This document shows, piece by piece, positions 10,601 to 22,800 of a DNA stretch of 64,000 nucleotides. The position numbers were made by a program, and so were the translations under genes. The stretch's first letter is position 1. Each line of letters opens with the position of its first letter. The notes beneath the pieces are model-generated. The model was not told the DNA's origin and did not search any database. It was given only the letters and a program-made list of their open reading frames with translations. Location of the stretch: positions 8,395,228-8,459,227 of the forward strand of contig NC_040027.1 of assembly GCF_000972845.2 (NCBI RefSeq), written 5' to 3'. Origin of the DNA: Larimichthys crocea (Eukaryota > Chordata > Actinopteri > Sciaenidae).

Positions 10601-13489
10601 GTCCAACCTGCCCCCTCCTGCTGCCTCTGGACAGCCAACAGGCCGTGGACGCTGCTCGCGTCACCCTGGCGTCCTATAAGCGTCAGTCCACGCTCGGTGC
10701 AGACCTCGGAGTGAAGGAGATCATGAGAGCTTCAGCGCAGGTATACGACCAGAGTGTTGACTTTGATTGGACAAACGAAGCTCTGGGGGGGCTGATTTCA
10801 TTGCATAACAATGTGTTGAATGTTATATTTATTGGGAAATTACACCTTCTCTCTGGGTGTACATGAACATCCGGCACAGTGCACTTTTGTTGCTTCAGTG
10901 TGCCAGATGAGTGCTGCTGTTGCTCCACAATAACCATAATGATACAAGAGTCTGGCAGGGTTGCAGAGGATTACCAGAGGCACTTTAGACCTCACTGTCT
11001 GGACATGATTTTGTTTGGGCAGCAAATGAGAAATTGAATAGTTCACTTGGGTATGAAACCTCAGTATATTTTATCTTTGCATACAGTAACTCACCTCAGG
11101 CAACAGTTTTGTGCTATGAAACCAAGACAGTAGCCATTATTACAATGCAGCAACAACACCGCCGCTCTGCGTCTGCCTGTATATCTCTGTTTATTTGCGC
11201 TTTCCTTACATGTTATTTTTTCATATTCGAGGCTGTGCCTGTGAAAGCCAGCTTTGTGGAGTACACAGTCCAAGAGTGTCCGGAGGGAGTGACAGAAAGA
11301 GGCACCTGCGAGCGGCGAATGCGTGACTCTGACACAGAGGTACACAACATGCAACAACATACAGAAAAATGTTTCTTCTAAGACAAACAGAGCAGGGACC
11401 TCCACATGAGATTTATATTTCAAATTTTTTTTGGCCTATAATAACTTTTATATTAACTTTATTCAGCTTTTATTTTACATTATTAACCTCACGATGGGTT
11501 ATAAGCCTGTATGTGTTTATGATTGATAAAAGAGTTATAAGTAATAAATATTATTGGTTGTGTTTTTGGACATGTCCACTGATTAGGCTGCAAATGCCTC
11601 TGCTGTTTGTAGTTTCTCAATGATCTGCACCCTCATATTCAACATTGTTTTGGTGAAAATTGTCAATTATTATGACAATAATTGGCGGACCCCCTGCAGT
11701 GCCTCTGCAGACCCCCTAAGGGTCATGGACCCCTGGTTGAAGACCCCTGTTTTAAGGACAAAACATAATCAAATAACATCTATCTATCTATCTGAAGGTG
11801 CTCCATTTATTTAAAAAAATAAATGACGGTCTGACACTGTCATGATGCTAATTCATTTAAAAAATTTAAATAAACATGAGTCAGAGTCTTGTTTATTATC
11901 ACTGGAGCAGTTCCTGGAAGTGTAATCTGTCGATGACATGACAGATTAATTTCTAGATTTGAAACTGACACACTAAAAGGCTGCGCTAATTGATTCTTTT
12001 GTTGAAGAATGACAGCACACCCCCTTTTTTTTCCATTATTATTTATTTATATGTTTTTACCCTTCCTGCTCTCTCCTCGTAGTGACCCTGTCATCCCAAA
12101 AGAAATGAATAAAATGTCTCATTCTCTCCTCAGACTGCAGGTTTCTGCACAGGATCCGTGCACGGAGACTTGAATGTGCATCCTGATGTTCAGGTGTCAT
12201 GTGAGATGTTCAAGATACAGGTACAGGAAGCGGTTAAGGAATATTTATTTACTATCACACCTTCACGTTAAGAGTTTCCCCTGGTGTCGTGGTACAGAAC
12301 AGTCAAAAAAGATGTTGTGCACCATCTTATGCTATATTTCTAGAGCTTTCACATTGTTTATTGACAAACGCCGGAAATAAATTAGATTTATGGGGACACT
12401 TTGACCTTCATATGAAATGTGACTTAAACACAATCAAATAGAATGATTTAGATTCTCCCCTGTGGTAATCTGTCACTGTGACAGAGCATTAAATACAGCA
12501 GAGAGGTTTAACACCCACAGCAGGAAAAAAAGAAAAACAGAACAAAGCAGAACATTCGAGTGCGTTAAAATATGTCTGTCAGTAAAGTGCAAAAAACTTC
12601 AGCAGAATGTAATATGAAGTGCCAATCCCTCCGCACCGTGGGACTGCAGTCAGCCGATGTAATAACACACTGCCTGCTCGTGATGTGATGAATGTTTTAT
12701 GCTCTGTTTTGTTTCACGTTTTTTACTAAAGCAACCTTTAAAATGCTAATTTAACTTTCTGAATGAATGCCACTGGCCATATAATTATACTGTCATCGTG
12801 TGTGTAGTGTCTCTGGATGTATGCTGTGCTTGTGCGTGTATAAACGTATGTGTGAGATTTGAAATTGTATGCTTCCGTGCTATAATTATGTTGTCTCCTC
12901 ACTCCTTTTTCGAGCTGCGGCGTGTAATGTAATATTGCATGACTGAGACACTTTTTCTGTTTTGGTGTGATCTTGTCTGTTCCGTCTGCAGAGCGTGGAC
13001 GTCCTCAGACCGGTGCAGCCTCAGGGTCACGACCTCCCCCCGGACCCCGTGATCCCAACCTTCCCGTCTCTGTTTGACGACGCAGGAAATGATCCGCAGC
13101 CTGTTCCCTCTGACCCCACGCTGCCACCTGCTGTTGAACCGGCGCCGTTTGACCCCACGCCCGTTCACCCTGAGCCCTTTGACCCCGCTGTTGTGGTTAA
13201 CCCCACCAACCCTCTCAGCTCATCTTCCAGTGAGTCTGCTGAAGATCGAGTAAACCAGCAACAGCAACCACCGGCCGCGCAACCTTTCAGTTCATCCTCT
13301 GAAGAGATAGGAGGCCCCGTGGCGATGCGACCACCCTTCAACTTCCGCTACCAGAGGCCTGAGCGCAAGAAACGGCAGGCCTTGATGGAGCCGCTGCCCT
13401 CTCACAACCCAGTCTTCCTGGATGATTTCCCGAGTGGGCCCTCTCCTTTCCGCTCCTGTCCCGGTCCTTCTCGATACACCACAGTTTAA
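7654..13489 (+). CDS. fetub: Fetuin-family glycoprotein, most like fetuin-B
   Basis: Coding exons: 7654-7878, 8858-8968, 9901-9988, 10574-10740, 11232-11339, 12134-12220, 12992-13489, joined in frame to 427 aa. Residues 1-22 form a signal peptide. Two cystatin-like domains follow (exons 1-3 and 4-6), then a Pro/Ser-rich tail in the last exon. The mature chain has exactly 12 cysteines in the fetuin order, the last in a CPGP motif near the C-terminus. LDVLETKC and a CPxCP linker (residues 151-155) favour fetuin-B over fetuin-A (ahsg). Fetuin-B is a secreted plasma protein that inhibits astacin metalloproteases such as the egg ovastacin. The linker reads CPTCP instead of CPDCP. The tail has two Ser/Glu clusters (about 338-345 and 362-367, possible phosphorylation) and an RKKR basic site at 387-390. 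An N-glycosylation motif (NTT) is in exon 3. ahsg remains the alternative name. Confidence 0.9.
7879..12991 (+). other. Introns of the fetuin gene
   Basis: Six introns: 979, 932, 585, 491, 794 and 771 bp. All have GT-AG ends. They hold a CA microsatellite directly after the exon 2 donor and a short TATC run near 11778. Otherwise they are AT-rich sequence with no further gene or structured RNA that I can support. Confidence 0.7.
8974..8995 (+). repeat. CA microsatellite abutting the fetuin exon 2 splice donor
   Basis: An (AC)11-like tract begins at intron position +6, right after the donor GTAGGA at 8969. CA repeats at this distance are known binding sites for hnRNP L and can modulate use of the adjacent 5' splice site. 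Any effect here is inference. Confidence 0.85.
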
Positions 13490-13532
13490 CCAGTGCTGCT
13501 CATGTTTGATTAATCCAGTGAGGGGTTGGACC

Positions 13533-13538
13533 AATAAA
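13533..13538 (+). terminator. Poly(A) signal of the fetuin gene
   Basis: AATAAA lies 44 bp after the stop codon, giving a very short 3' UTR. A second AATAAA lies near 13682, so alternative cleavage is possible. Confidence 0.6.
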
Positions 13539-14048
13539 CTGCTCCGCTCCGAGTCACAAGAGGCTTGTAATAATTTGTGCTAAAGAGATGAAAGCTCTGA
13601 AATAACCCCACTGCTTCTACTGCTGCCAAAGATTAAGCCAAATATTTGAAGCCGTTTCCAAATATATATGTGAACAATTTGAATAAATTTTGTTTTGAAC
13701 CTCCTGTCAGTCATTTGAAAAACTTTATATACTTAAGTTAACAGTCTGACGATGCTTATTGTGGTGGTTTAAAGTGATCTGGAGCTGAATATTTAAAAGC
13801 AGAAACGATTCTTGAATATCTTCCTTGAAAATCTTCCTTGAGAAATGTTTTTTTCAATCTTTGTAAATTGAATATCTTTGTGAGAAAACCTTGAACCAGA
13901 ATATTTCCACTCATTTTGTGTCTAAACAACGATTCAGTTAATAAGAAAAATCACTGCAGCCCTAAAATATTTAGCTGCAGTGCTTTCTAAGAGTTTATGT
14001 ACTGAATTCGTAGTAGATAAATATATTTCTGTTTTCTTTGAACTTGCC

Positions 14049-14132
14049 TTAAAAGGTTTTAAGGGAACACAAACTGAGAGCAAATTACTGTTAAAAGGTT
14101 TTAAGGGAACACAAACTGAGAGCAAATTACTG
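14049..14132 (+). repeat. Exact 42-bp two-copy tandem duplication
   Basis: The unit starts TTAAAAGGTTTTAAGGGAAC and ends TTACTG. Copies at 14049-14090 and 14091-14132 are identical. It lies in intergenic sequence and has no visible function. Confidence 0.95.
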
Positions 14133-14355
14133 TGAGAAAGGCTAAAAGTACTGTGAGGGGGGATCCAAAGTACACCAAAGTTAAGTGGTCAGTGAACATG
14201 ACCACTTGACCAGAGACGGCTTCAGAAAGACGTGCAGTGAAACAGAGGAAGAGTCAGCGTTTATTAGACACACTGTGGAAAAAAGCACTGAAGCGAAGAC
14301 TTGTGCAAACATCTCAGGAAAGCTTTAAAAGCGTGCAGCCACCCAAAGTGGGTCA

Positions 14356-14376
14356 ACACACACACACACACACACA
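14356..14376. repeat. CA microsatellite
   Basis: An uninterrupted (AC)n tract of about 21 bp lies in the intergenic region. Confidence 0.9.
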
Positions 14377-15154
14377 TTAGAGCTATTAGAAAGAGCAGAC
14401 CAACACAGAAAAGATGTCATCCTGCCTGTGACTGGAGTGTCACCCAGTCTGATCTTCAGTAAACACAGCATCAGACTATACGGAAACACTCACAGAATAT
14501 AAGCAGAGCGATGTGAAACGCAGACCTATACATCAAGAGATGAAACACAGCCAAGACAGAGCAAAGCCCACGGGTCAAGACAACAGCAGTCTGTCTTCAT
14601 TTAAAGGACAGCGGAGACTCCTGTGGGGACAGCAAAGTACACATTTTTTATAGGCAGGACAGGTGATTTAAAAGATGAGTGGGAAAAAAAAAGGTTAAAA
14701 CAACCATCCTGAACCGAAGTGGGATGTTATGTTGCGTCAAACTCTTCAGATGACATGCAAGAGACCAAAAGACGTTCTAATGTTTGTTATATGTTTAAAA
14801 GGTTTGTCTGCATATTTCTGAACCCCTGCTGGGACCATGATCAGTACTTAACACTGAGGGTTAACCTGCTTTAATTCAAAGGGACTGAGAGGAACACAGT
14901 TTAGTGTTTTTCGTTCGTCTTTCGGCCCTGAAAGAAATCCACAACACTTTAGGTGAAGGCACGAGTGACCCTCTGATCCTTCTTATCTTCTCCCAGTTTA
15001 TGATCCGACTCCCAGGCTGATTGTATAATGATTGTGTGATACAATGGCATTACCCATTGACCAGACTACATTTAACAGTATAATAATTATTATTTTATTT
15101 CTAAAATGCATTTGGGAAGCATATGTGTCTGGTACACAGAGTCTTGAAATTTGC

Positions 15155-15368
15155 TTCACTGGGGTGAATTTATAGCATAAAAATAATGAAAAACAAACAC
15201 TGAAAATGAAACTGCATTCCTCACCTAGGACTTTGTTAACTAGGGAATATCTTCATTAGGACCACTCATTAGCCATTATTGAGCTTTTGATTGTGTCACA
15301 TTATATATTCTCCAACACATGTAGCGGACCATAAATGAAGAATTTCAATTTTGACATTATTTAGCTTT
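15155..15368 (+). repeat. ~210-bp direct repeat, copy 1 (left of the gpsm2 promoter)
   Basis: This segment, from TTCACTGGGGTGAATTTATA to TAGCTTT, recurs in the same orientation at 17039-17252. The copies differ by few substitutions and small indels, for example an ACACATGTAG/ATGTAG length change. The class is unknown and there is no open frame. Confidence 0.9.
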
Positions 15369-15619
15369 CAACAGATCCTACCATGAAATATAATAATTTA
15401 TTTATATAGCAGCTTTAAAAACATATATCTATATATAGTTCATATATATTTATATTTTGTTCGTAATTGATGATTACTTGTTTAACATAACCTGGAGTAT
15501 TGTAACAACAACTTCAGGGCACTAAATGACAACATAGAGCCAGACACCAGAAACAAAAGCACAAACTAAGATTTAAAAAAATTAATAAACATTTATCAAT
15601 CTATCAATATATATTGTTC

Positions 15620-15740
15620 TTGTACATACCTTTATATATATATATATATTTTTGTTCGTAACATAACCTGGAGTATTGTAACAAAAATAATTTCCCCCTG
15701 GGATTATTAAAGTATTTCTGATTCTGATTCTGAATCAATC
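15620..15740 (+). mobile_element. Likely 3' tail of a teleost LINE
   Basis: The string around 15690-15735 (AATTTCCCCCTGGGATTATT, AAAGTATTTCTGATTCTGAT, then AATC repeats) matches the well-known 3' end of teleost non-LTR retrotransposons of the Rex1/L2 type, as I remember it. A TA microsatellite precedes it. A sub-block (AACATAACCTGGAGTATTGT) is also found near 15485. The reverse transcriptase is absent, so it is a 5'-truncated copy. Confidence 0.5.
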
Positions 15741-15949
15741 AATCAATCAATATATATTTAACTTAATATTTTTAACTTCCCGCTGTTGGCTTTTATTTTG
15801 AAATCTCCTGCTGCTTTCAAACGTTTCACGGAAGTTCCCCACTCCGTGTTCAAAACTCTGTCAAAGGTATATTTATCAGCCGTGTTTTGTTTGGATTTTG
15901 TTATTTATTTAACTCCGGGGCTGTTTTTATGTATTTTAGAAACAAAGTG

Positions 15950-16388
15950 GCAAATATCGACTTTGTGCGGCAGGGGGCGGGAGAGTGCTTCAAATGTAAA
16001 AAAAACAAACGCCGCATGTCTCTGTGTACATGGCTTTTAATACATTAGCGTGCAGCGACTTTGACAATCCCCCCGCCCCTTGAACGTCACATTTAAAGAC
16101 CGTTTCCAGTGATCTGATTGGCTCCTTCGGCCGTTTACGCATTGCGATGTCGACAATTCCGACGGCACTTGAAGGCAGCAGCGCTAATTGGAGGCAGATT
16201 TCAGCGCGAGGAGGAGGTGGCGACTCCCAACGGCTGCTCCTCCCCGAGAGGAGCGGAGTCAGAGCCGGAGCAGGAGCAGGAGCAGGAGAGCAGGAGGTGG
16301 TGTTTCTAACAGACAGCTCTTAAAGTTTTTAAAGCGTTTAAAACATTTCCTCGAAGCTGGTGTTCGTGTTCCCGCGCTTCAGTTTCAG
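15950..16388 (+). promoter_or_regulatory. Promoter region and non-coding first exon of gpsm2
   Basis: A local CpG- and GC-rich patch stands out from AT-rich flanks. It holds a CCAAT box on the reverse strand (ATTGG near 16117), a GAGGAGG/GAGCAG-rich 5' UTR-like stretch, and a strong splice donor CAG|GTAAGT with the exon ending at 16388. The next in-frame landmark is the gpsm2 ATG exon at 23616, so this is most likely the first, untranslated exon, followed by a 7.2-kb intron. The transcription start is not defined precisely, and no other gene nearby would claim it. Confidence 0.55.
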
Positions 16389-17038
16389 GTAAGTGAAGCT
16401 GTTGTTGTTGTTTTTTTTCAAAGCTAGTTTTGGGTGTTCGCTCGTTTTGCTCACCGTGAAGACTTTTTAAAATTTATTTATTTATTTATTTGTAATATTA
16501 TGACTAAAACACGGTCTCGCCTCTTTTTTAATTATGAGTTATTCAGTCAGACAGCGAACATGTGACGGCATGTTCATACCAAAGTGACTCACTTCTCTGT
16601 TTCCCCACTAAACACTTTGTCTCACCGTGTGTCACTTTGTCTCACCATGTGTCACTTTACTGGAAATCAGTCACCTGAACTGGAAGCATCGCTTCCCTTT
16701 TCCTTCAGAAAATGAGCTCAGACTTAGAAGGAGTTTGTCTTTACCAACATGATGGTGTTACAGCCCATTTAAATGAGCTTTCCTCCCTCCATGGTGGAGC
16801 CTCTAATGATGGTTTCTTCTTGAGCATCTCTTAATTGGAAAGGGCGTCTTCATGCTGAGACATTTTTGGTTTGGGGGGTGACACATTTTTTATTTATTTT
16901 TTTAAATCATGAAGCATATGTGACTGAATAACTGTTAGTCACTGAGTGTTTCATGCTGTGCAGCTTTTCCACACAACTCTTCTTTTTACTGCTTAACATT
17001 AAAAAGTCATGCAGCTGCTCATAATGTTGCATTTTCTG

Positions 17039-17252
17039 TTCACTGGGGTGAATTTATAGCATAAAAAATAATGAAAAACAAACACTGAGAATGAAAAAAT
17101 GCATTCCTCACCTAGGACTTTGTTAACTAGGGAATATATCTTCATTAGGACCACTCATTAGCCATTAATGAGCTTTTGATTGTGTCACATTATATATTCT
17201 CCATGTAGCGGACCATAAATGAAGAATTTCAATTTTGACATAACTTAGCTTT
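17039..17252 (+). repeat. ~210-bp direct repeat, copy 2 (right of the gpsm2 first exon)
   Basis: This is the same-orientation partner of 15155-15368, so the pair brackets the gpsm2 promoter and first exon with about 1.7 kb between the copies. Blocks such as CCTCACCTAGGACTTTGTTA and GAGCTTTTGATTGTGTCACA are identical. Confidence 0.9.
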
Positions 17253-17335
17253 ATTTATTTAAATCGTAATTGATTTTCTGTTTAAAACTTGAACTTTATT
17301 TGGCAAAATAACAGCACTTGTGAATTATTTGGCAG

Positions 17336-17530
17336 TGATATCAGATCAGATCAGATTTTTATTTCTATAGCCCAAAGTCACAAAGTCCTTTTTCCTCTGA
17401 GGCTTTACAATCTGTACAGGGAGTGACACCCTCTGTCTTTAGACCCTCGGTTCGAGTGAGGAAAAACTTTTAACAGGGGAAAAAAGGTGGAAGAAACCTC
17501 AGAGGAGATGACTGATAAAATGATTCCAGT
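17336..17530 (+). repeat. Common teleost interspersed repeat fragment
   Basis: It contains TTTATTTCTATAGCCCAAAG, a GGCTTTACAATCTGTACAGG block, a TAGACCCTCGGTTCGAGTGAG-type block and GGAAGAAACCTCAGAGGAG. This series of phrases is one I recognise from interspersed repeats in many percomorph genomes. Similar debris continues to about 18000. The exact family and boundaries need a repeat library. Confidence 0.6.
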
Positions 17531-19459
17531 AGCAGTGGAACCTGTGATAGAGATAGAGAGACACAGATGCTCAGCGGCAGCAAATCATCAACTAACTATA
17601 AACTGTGATGGAGATACGGCAGCAATAATGACAGTAGTAATATGTGTAGTAAGTGGACGTCGTGCAGGATCACAGCAGCAGCCACGATCCACGAGAACCT
17701 GCTGGACGACAGAGACAGAAACTCCAGGGAAGAAGTTTAGTTAGTAACATGCATTAATGAGACATGTATGTTTACAGATGGAGGGGGGAGAAAGAGGGAG
17801 AGAGAGAGAGATATCGAACATAGACCAAACAGCACAAATTAAGACAAGATATATATAAAAAAATAAGTGAATAACTAAAGAAAAGTCAAAGTTAGAGAGG
17901 TAAATTAAATAAATTCAGCGTTATTTCTATAGAGCCAAGTTATCACATGACACTTTACATATAGAGCAGATTTATACTCTATAATATTATTAATAATAAT
18001 AGATTTTATTTAAAAGCACCTTTCTGGATACTCACTGTGCATAAAACATAAAACCGTTCACTAAAAGCACTTCAGACCGAGCTGAACATTAGGAGCACTT
18101 TTCAGAAGGTTTGTTTTTGTGAGTGTTTTGAAGCCGGGCGAGTCGGCACAGTCACGGAGACAGTTCCAGAGATTCAACAGTTCCCATCTTGAGCAAACAA
18201 GGAAAAACTTGTTTAAGAGGCAGAAGCAGAGACAAAAGTAAGACTAACATTCCCGACAGCGATTGTAGTTTATGCATTTTAACGAGAGATGACTAATCGT
18301 AGTAATAAAGATGACAATAAAATAATAATAGCAGCACAACCACAATCCTCGAGTTATAAAAATAAATGTGACAGATAAATAAAGAGTAGAAATATATATT
18401 TCAGCACAGCTGTTTGCAGGTCAGTCAGGTCTGATGGAAGATATAAACCGACACAGTACAACAGATCCTCAGACAGCAGAAATATTTGCCGTGCACAAAT
18501 ATGACTTGGCGTGCACACTCCTGTTTGCTCTTTGTGGTTTTGTCTTTGCTGTGTTGATGCACGGCTTTTATTCAGGCCCATAAAAATGAGTAATGAGCGA
18601 ACTGCCCTGACTTTATTTGCAAGGTGCCCACCCAGTCCACAGCAGCAGAGTTCTCGGTGCCGTCCGTCTCGGTTCCCGTTGAACTTGTCCGTCATTGTTT
18701 ATCTATTGATAAGCTCTTACAGTGCTGTTTGTAGAGGAAGTAAAACCGAGCCATGCAAATCAATGAATCTACAAACATTTACTGATATGTTTGTGCCATA
18801 TTTTTGGTTGATAACTAGACTTGATATGATGTGAAACACGCAGACCGGTCAGAAGGTGAAGCGTGCCGGTTGACAGATATCCCAGGGAGCTTCGTGACGT
18901 TTGAGTGCTGTGATTGTTGCCACACTTCGTGGTCTCTGCGTCACAGACTGCTGCTGCAGCGTTGGGACTTTTTGTCTGGAGTTTACAGAGGATGACGCAA
19001 TCGACACAAACCATGAAGTCAGCTGGAGTTCTTTGGGTGAAAACACTTGAGCCAGTGAATGAGGTCATCGGATAATCAACTCATTTGAGCCTGAAGGGAG
19101 GCAAACAAGTCCGGAGTACCTCAGTGCAGCGGTATGTGCGAAGACAAAAGAGCCAACAGCCGGCTGGCGTGTTATCTTTTGAAACGGGAGGCGTGAAGAT
19201 AAAATGCTGCTCAGTTTCTGTTGTGACACAGAGGATTGAAATAGGATGAATCTCGGTGAGGCAGGTGAACGTCTGAGCGCTGCAGCGTAGCCAAGAACTG
19301 ATGCAAATGAGTCACAGCAAAATAAATAGTTTATTTTGTTAGGTTAATCTGATAAAGTGTACACAAAATATTTTCATATATTCTGCTTCTTTATTGCCGT
19401 ATATGTTGTCAGAAACTCGCCATCAGCATCGGCTCTACTGTAAAACACCAGATTTTATA

Positions 19460-19890
19460 TTTAAACCTTTATCGTTATCCGGGGTCAGGTCGCGTTGCAG
19501 TGGCAGCAAGTTTGGGCGTCTTCAATCCTCCAGAGCAACACGTTCCAGCTCCTCGTGGGAGATCTCGAGGCATTCACAGGCCAGATGGGTGATGTAGCAG
19601 GTTCTGGGTCCCCGGGGTCTCCTCGTTGTCAGGAAAGGAAAGGCTTCCTAATCAGATGTCTGAACCACCTCCGCTGCAGTGGCTCTACTCCGAGCTCCTC
19701 ACACCATTTCTAAGGTTATCTCTAACCAGGGTTTAATTCTGGAGCCAGAACTGGAAGGGGAGCTCGAAGCCCGAAAACACGCCGTGGAGCCGCCACCGTG
19801 TGGGCCCACCACCCATGAGAGGCTGGGCAGCAGGCGAAGGTTAGGACCTGGGCATCCCTGCTCCTCAGGACGTGGACATTTAAAAGTGTT
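19460..19890 (-). mobile_element. Degenerate non-LTR retrotransposon with inverted 5' part
   Basis: On the minus strand, 19460-19725 resembles the 3' coding end of a common teleost LINE: the part encoding the reverse transcriptase C-terminus and the CGGGGACCCAGAACC-type tail. It is broken by stops and frameshifts. On the plus strand, 19730-19890 resembles the 5' region of the same kind of element (GGAGCCAGAACTGGAAG, GTGGGCCCACCACCC, GGGCAGCAGGCGAAGG). The two halves thus face in opposite directions. Recognition is from memory; the family is not certain. Confidence 0.45.
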
Positions 19891-22800
19891 CGAAACTGAA
19901 ACCTGTGAATTTCAGCACTGTTGGCGTCTTGATCATCGGTGAACATATTCAAACTGAAGAGCGTCGACGACTCGAGTGTTTTCCCACCTGCATCCTCTCA
20001 GAGACTTTCTAATGAAATAAGAAGTTGCTGGTACACACACATGGTGGTGAGTATCGTGAGTGTTTACTCTCGCTTCCCCCAGCTCCAGTTTCAAGATAAG
20101 AGGCGGGACGGGGGATAGTATGACTCAATTCCTGCCTTGTTCGGTGGAAACCATGCGTGGCAGTAGTAGTCACAGACTTTCCCGTTTTAGTGGTGAGTAG
20201 ATTCAGTTAGTCTGCAGATTTTTCACCCCTCGGGCTCGGCGGTTGACAGAGATCCATCATGTGGCTCGTTTTCTGTCTGAGTTCATCCAGGATCTTGTTA
20301 GGACTGGTAGGCTGACTGTCATGTATGGCAGCGTGTCTCTGCACTATGGTCAGGACAGGGAATATTTACTTCATGCACGCCAAAGGTAGGCTGAGTGTGA
20401 TGTGTCACGTTAACACTCAGGTCGCGTCTTTCTGAGTTTAAGATGATAAAACAAAATGATGTTACAGATTATCATGTTACATTGTGATAAACGCAGATGG
20501 CTTGAATACGGGCTGCAGGACATGTTAAAAAAACGATTCACCATTAATAGAATAATATTTTAATTTACGCTGAACGAGATTTAAAGGTCAGGACGTCTCT
20601 ACAGCACTACAGAGCTTCATTATGCAGCTGTTTTGTCACATTTTTACCTTGTTTATCGAAGAAAAAAACAGATTCTGCAACATGGATGTCGCACTTCTTA
20701 CAATTTTGATAATATTCTGGTGAATTGTGCAGCTCCTGAATGTTTTAACTCTAATTAAAGAGTTGCTTTATCATATTTGATTTGGATAAGAGCTGAAACA
20801 TTTAATTAGTCCATCAACAAAAATCTAAAAATTCTGCAGTTACAGCTACTCAAATGTTCGAGTCTTCTGTATTTCTGGAGAAATGTTTTTGTTAAATCTG
20901 TTAAATTAAGTGTATTGAAGTGTCGTTTTAATAACACCTGCCTGTACTTTATTTATTCAGATGTGAGGACAGTTACAGTTTGTTCAAAGTTTGTGTGTGG
21001 CAGTAACTTGACGCCTTGTTGGCTCACCGGTGAAGGATGCTGAGCAGACAGCAGGAGGTCCGTCATTACCCGCATCGTAAATATTTCATGGCACAACAGA
21101 AACAATCGTAAGAATATGAAGCAGATTACACCACAGTGACAGCGCGGCCTGCAGGTTGACACATATTGCATCAACTCGTCGTAATGAAAGGTGCAAGCCT
21201 CGTCATGCCGGGGTACATCTGCTCATTTGAAACAAATTCCTCCCTCGGTCTCTTGGGGAGGCCGGCCTGTCTGCAGGTTTATTGACACAATCTGATAAAC
21301 TCATACTTGGCGGCCTCATCTCAAACACTCACAGCGATATCTTTTCCAGGACGGAGACAGGCAGTGAGGACAAGCTGCAATAGAGCGGCCTGTCCTGTTC
21401 TCTTACAACATTTCCACGTCTGCTAATGTTTGGTTACTCATCCTGATTATATAACGATCGAGCTGGCTTGTAGTCACCTGAAGTGGCAGCTTTAACGTCA
21501 CATGACTTGTTCCAGTCCTGACGATGAGCCAACATATTGTTTCCTCCCCTAGAGGCCACATCAGTCCAGACCTCTTAGTTAATTTAGACAAGTGGATTTC
21601 TCTGGATCGGCCACGGCTGACTGACTTGAAGCTTTGGAGATATTGTGTCATCTCTGTGATTTGCCTGAGCAATAATAGAGAATTATGGAAATCCAACAAA
21701 AACATTAAAATGTGTATTATCATGCAGGTAAATCATTTTTCAGGGGAACGGTAGAAGAAGTCAAACCCCCTCGAAGAAGCCAGCCGCTGAATTATTTCAT
21801 GGAGCGTTGAGCAAATAGCCTTAAGGTTCACTGGAGCCAACACACACTTAAAGTGGATAGAATTAACACCGAGGACCGGCCCTAATTGGAAGTGACACAC
21901 ACCATCAGGTGGCTTAGAGATGCAGGCTACTAATGACTAAGTGAGAGAGAAATACGGCAATCAGCTGGACGTGGCAGAGCTCGCCGAACGCTCCGTCGCC
22001 TTCATTTCTGCTCGGTAACAACGCAACGTTAATCTGCATTAACCGAACGGCCCCTCGCCCCGGCATCTAACGGATGAGTCTTTTGGATTAAGTCTTTTGT
22101 TCAGCTGCTGGTCCGACAAACCGCAGAAGATCAGAGAGAGCCGGGTCTTCTTTTCGTTTTCATGAAACTGTGAAAGAGTGCCTGTGTGCGTTATGTGTAT
22201 GCACATGAAGGAAGACACGGTGAAGAGGCTCCGGAAAGTGTTCAAGAAGCTTGAAATGTCCTTCGTGTCAAAGTGTCTTGAGTGCATCAGAATGGGCAGA
22301 GACAACAGGTATGTGAGACGTTGACTGTTATGTAAGACTTCTAGACGTCTTGTTAATCTAGACATGGAAACAGTTTATTTGTCTTGGCTCATTCACAGTA
22401 CGCTGTCTAAAGAGCAAACGCACAACCGTGTAAAACGTCTTTTAATGCAAGCTCCTGAAGTCTTTACATCGACTCTCACTTCTGAAAGAAGGTCCCTGCT
22501 GTCCCGTCGAGATTAAATCCTTCTGTCCTCGCCACCAAAGGAGGTGACTCTGAATGGGGATCAGGAAGCTTCTTAGTTTAGAAAGCCGTAAATTGATGTA
22601 GTACAACATGCAAGGAGTGGCAGACCTTAACTTACCCCTAACTATTCATTTCCAGAAGCACTGGTATGTTGGAAGGTTTCTTAGAAGGGAACTTCACGTG
22701 TTGAAAATTCATGCTGGCATTGTTTTAATATGCACTAACAATATGATCTAATTCAATCCTAAAAGCCAGGTTAGGATCTTTAACTAGTCTATAAAGCAAA

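Larger units (their letters stand above)
13539..15154. other. Intergenic region between the fetuin gene and gpsm2
   Basis: No gene is seen. The stretch contains an exact 42-bp tandem duplication and a CA microsatellite, both listed separately; the rest is AT-rich unique-looking sequence. Confidence 0.5.

Noticed and set aside
11034..11381. A 115-codon open frame spanning the fourth fetuin intron and exon 5
   Set aside because: The part after 11232 is the real exon 5. The upstream part is intron sequence ahead of a valid acceptor.
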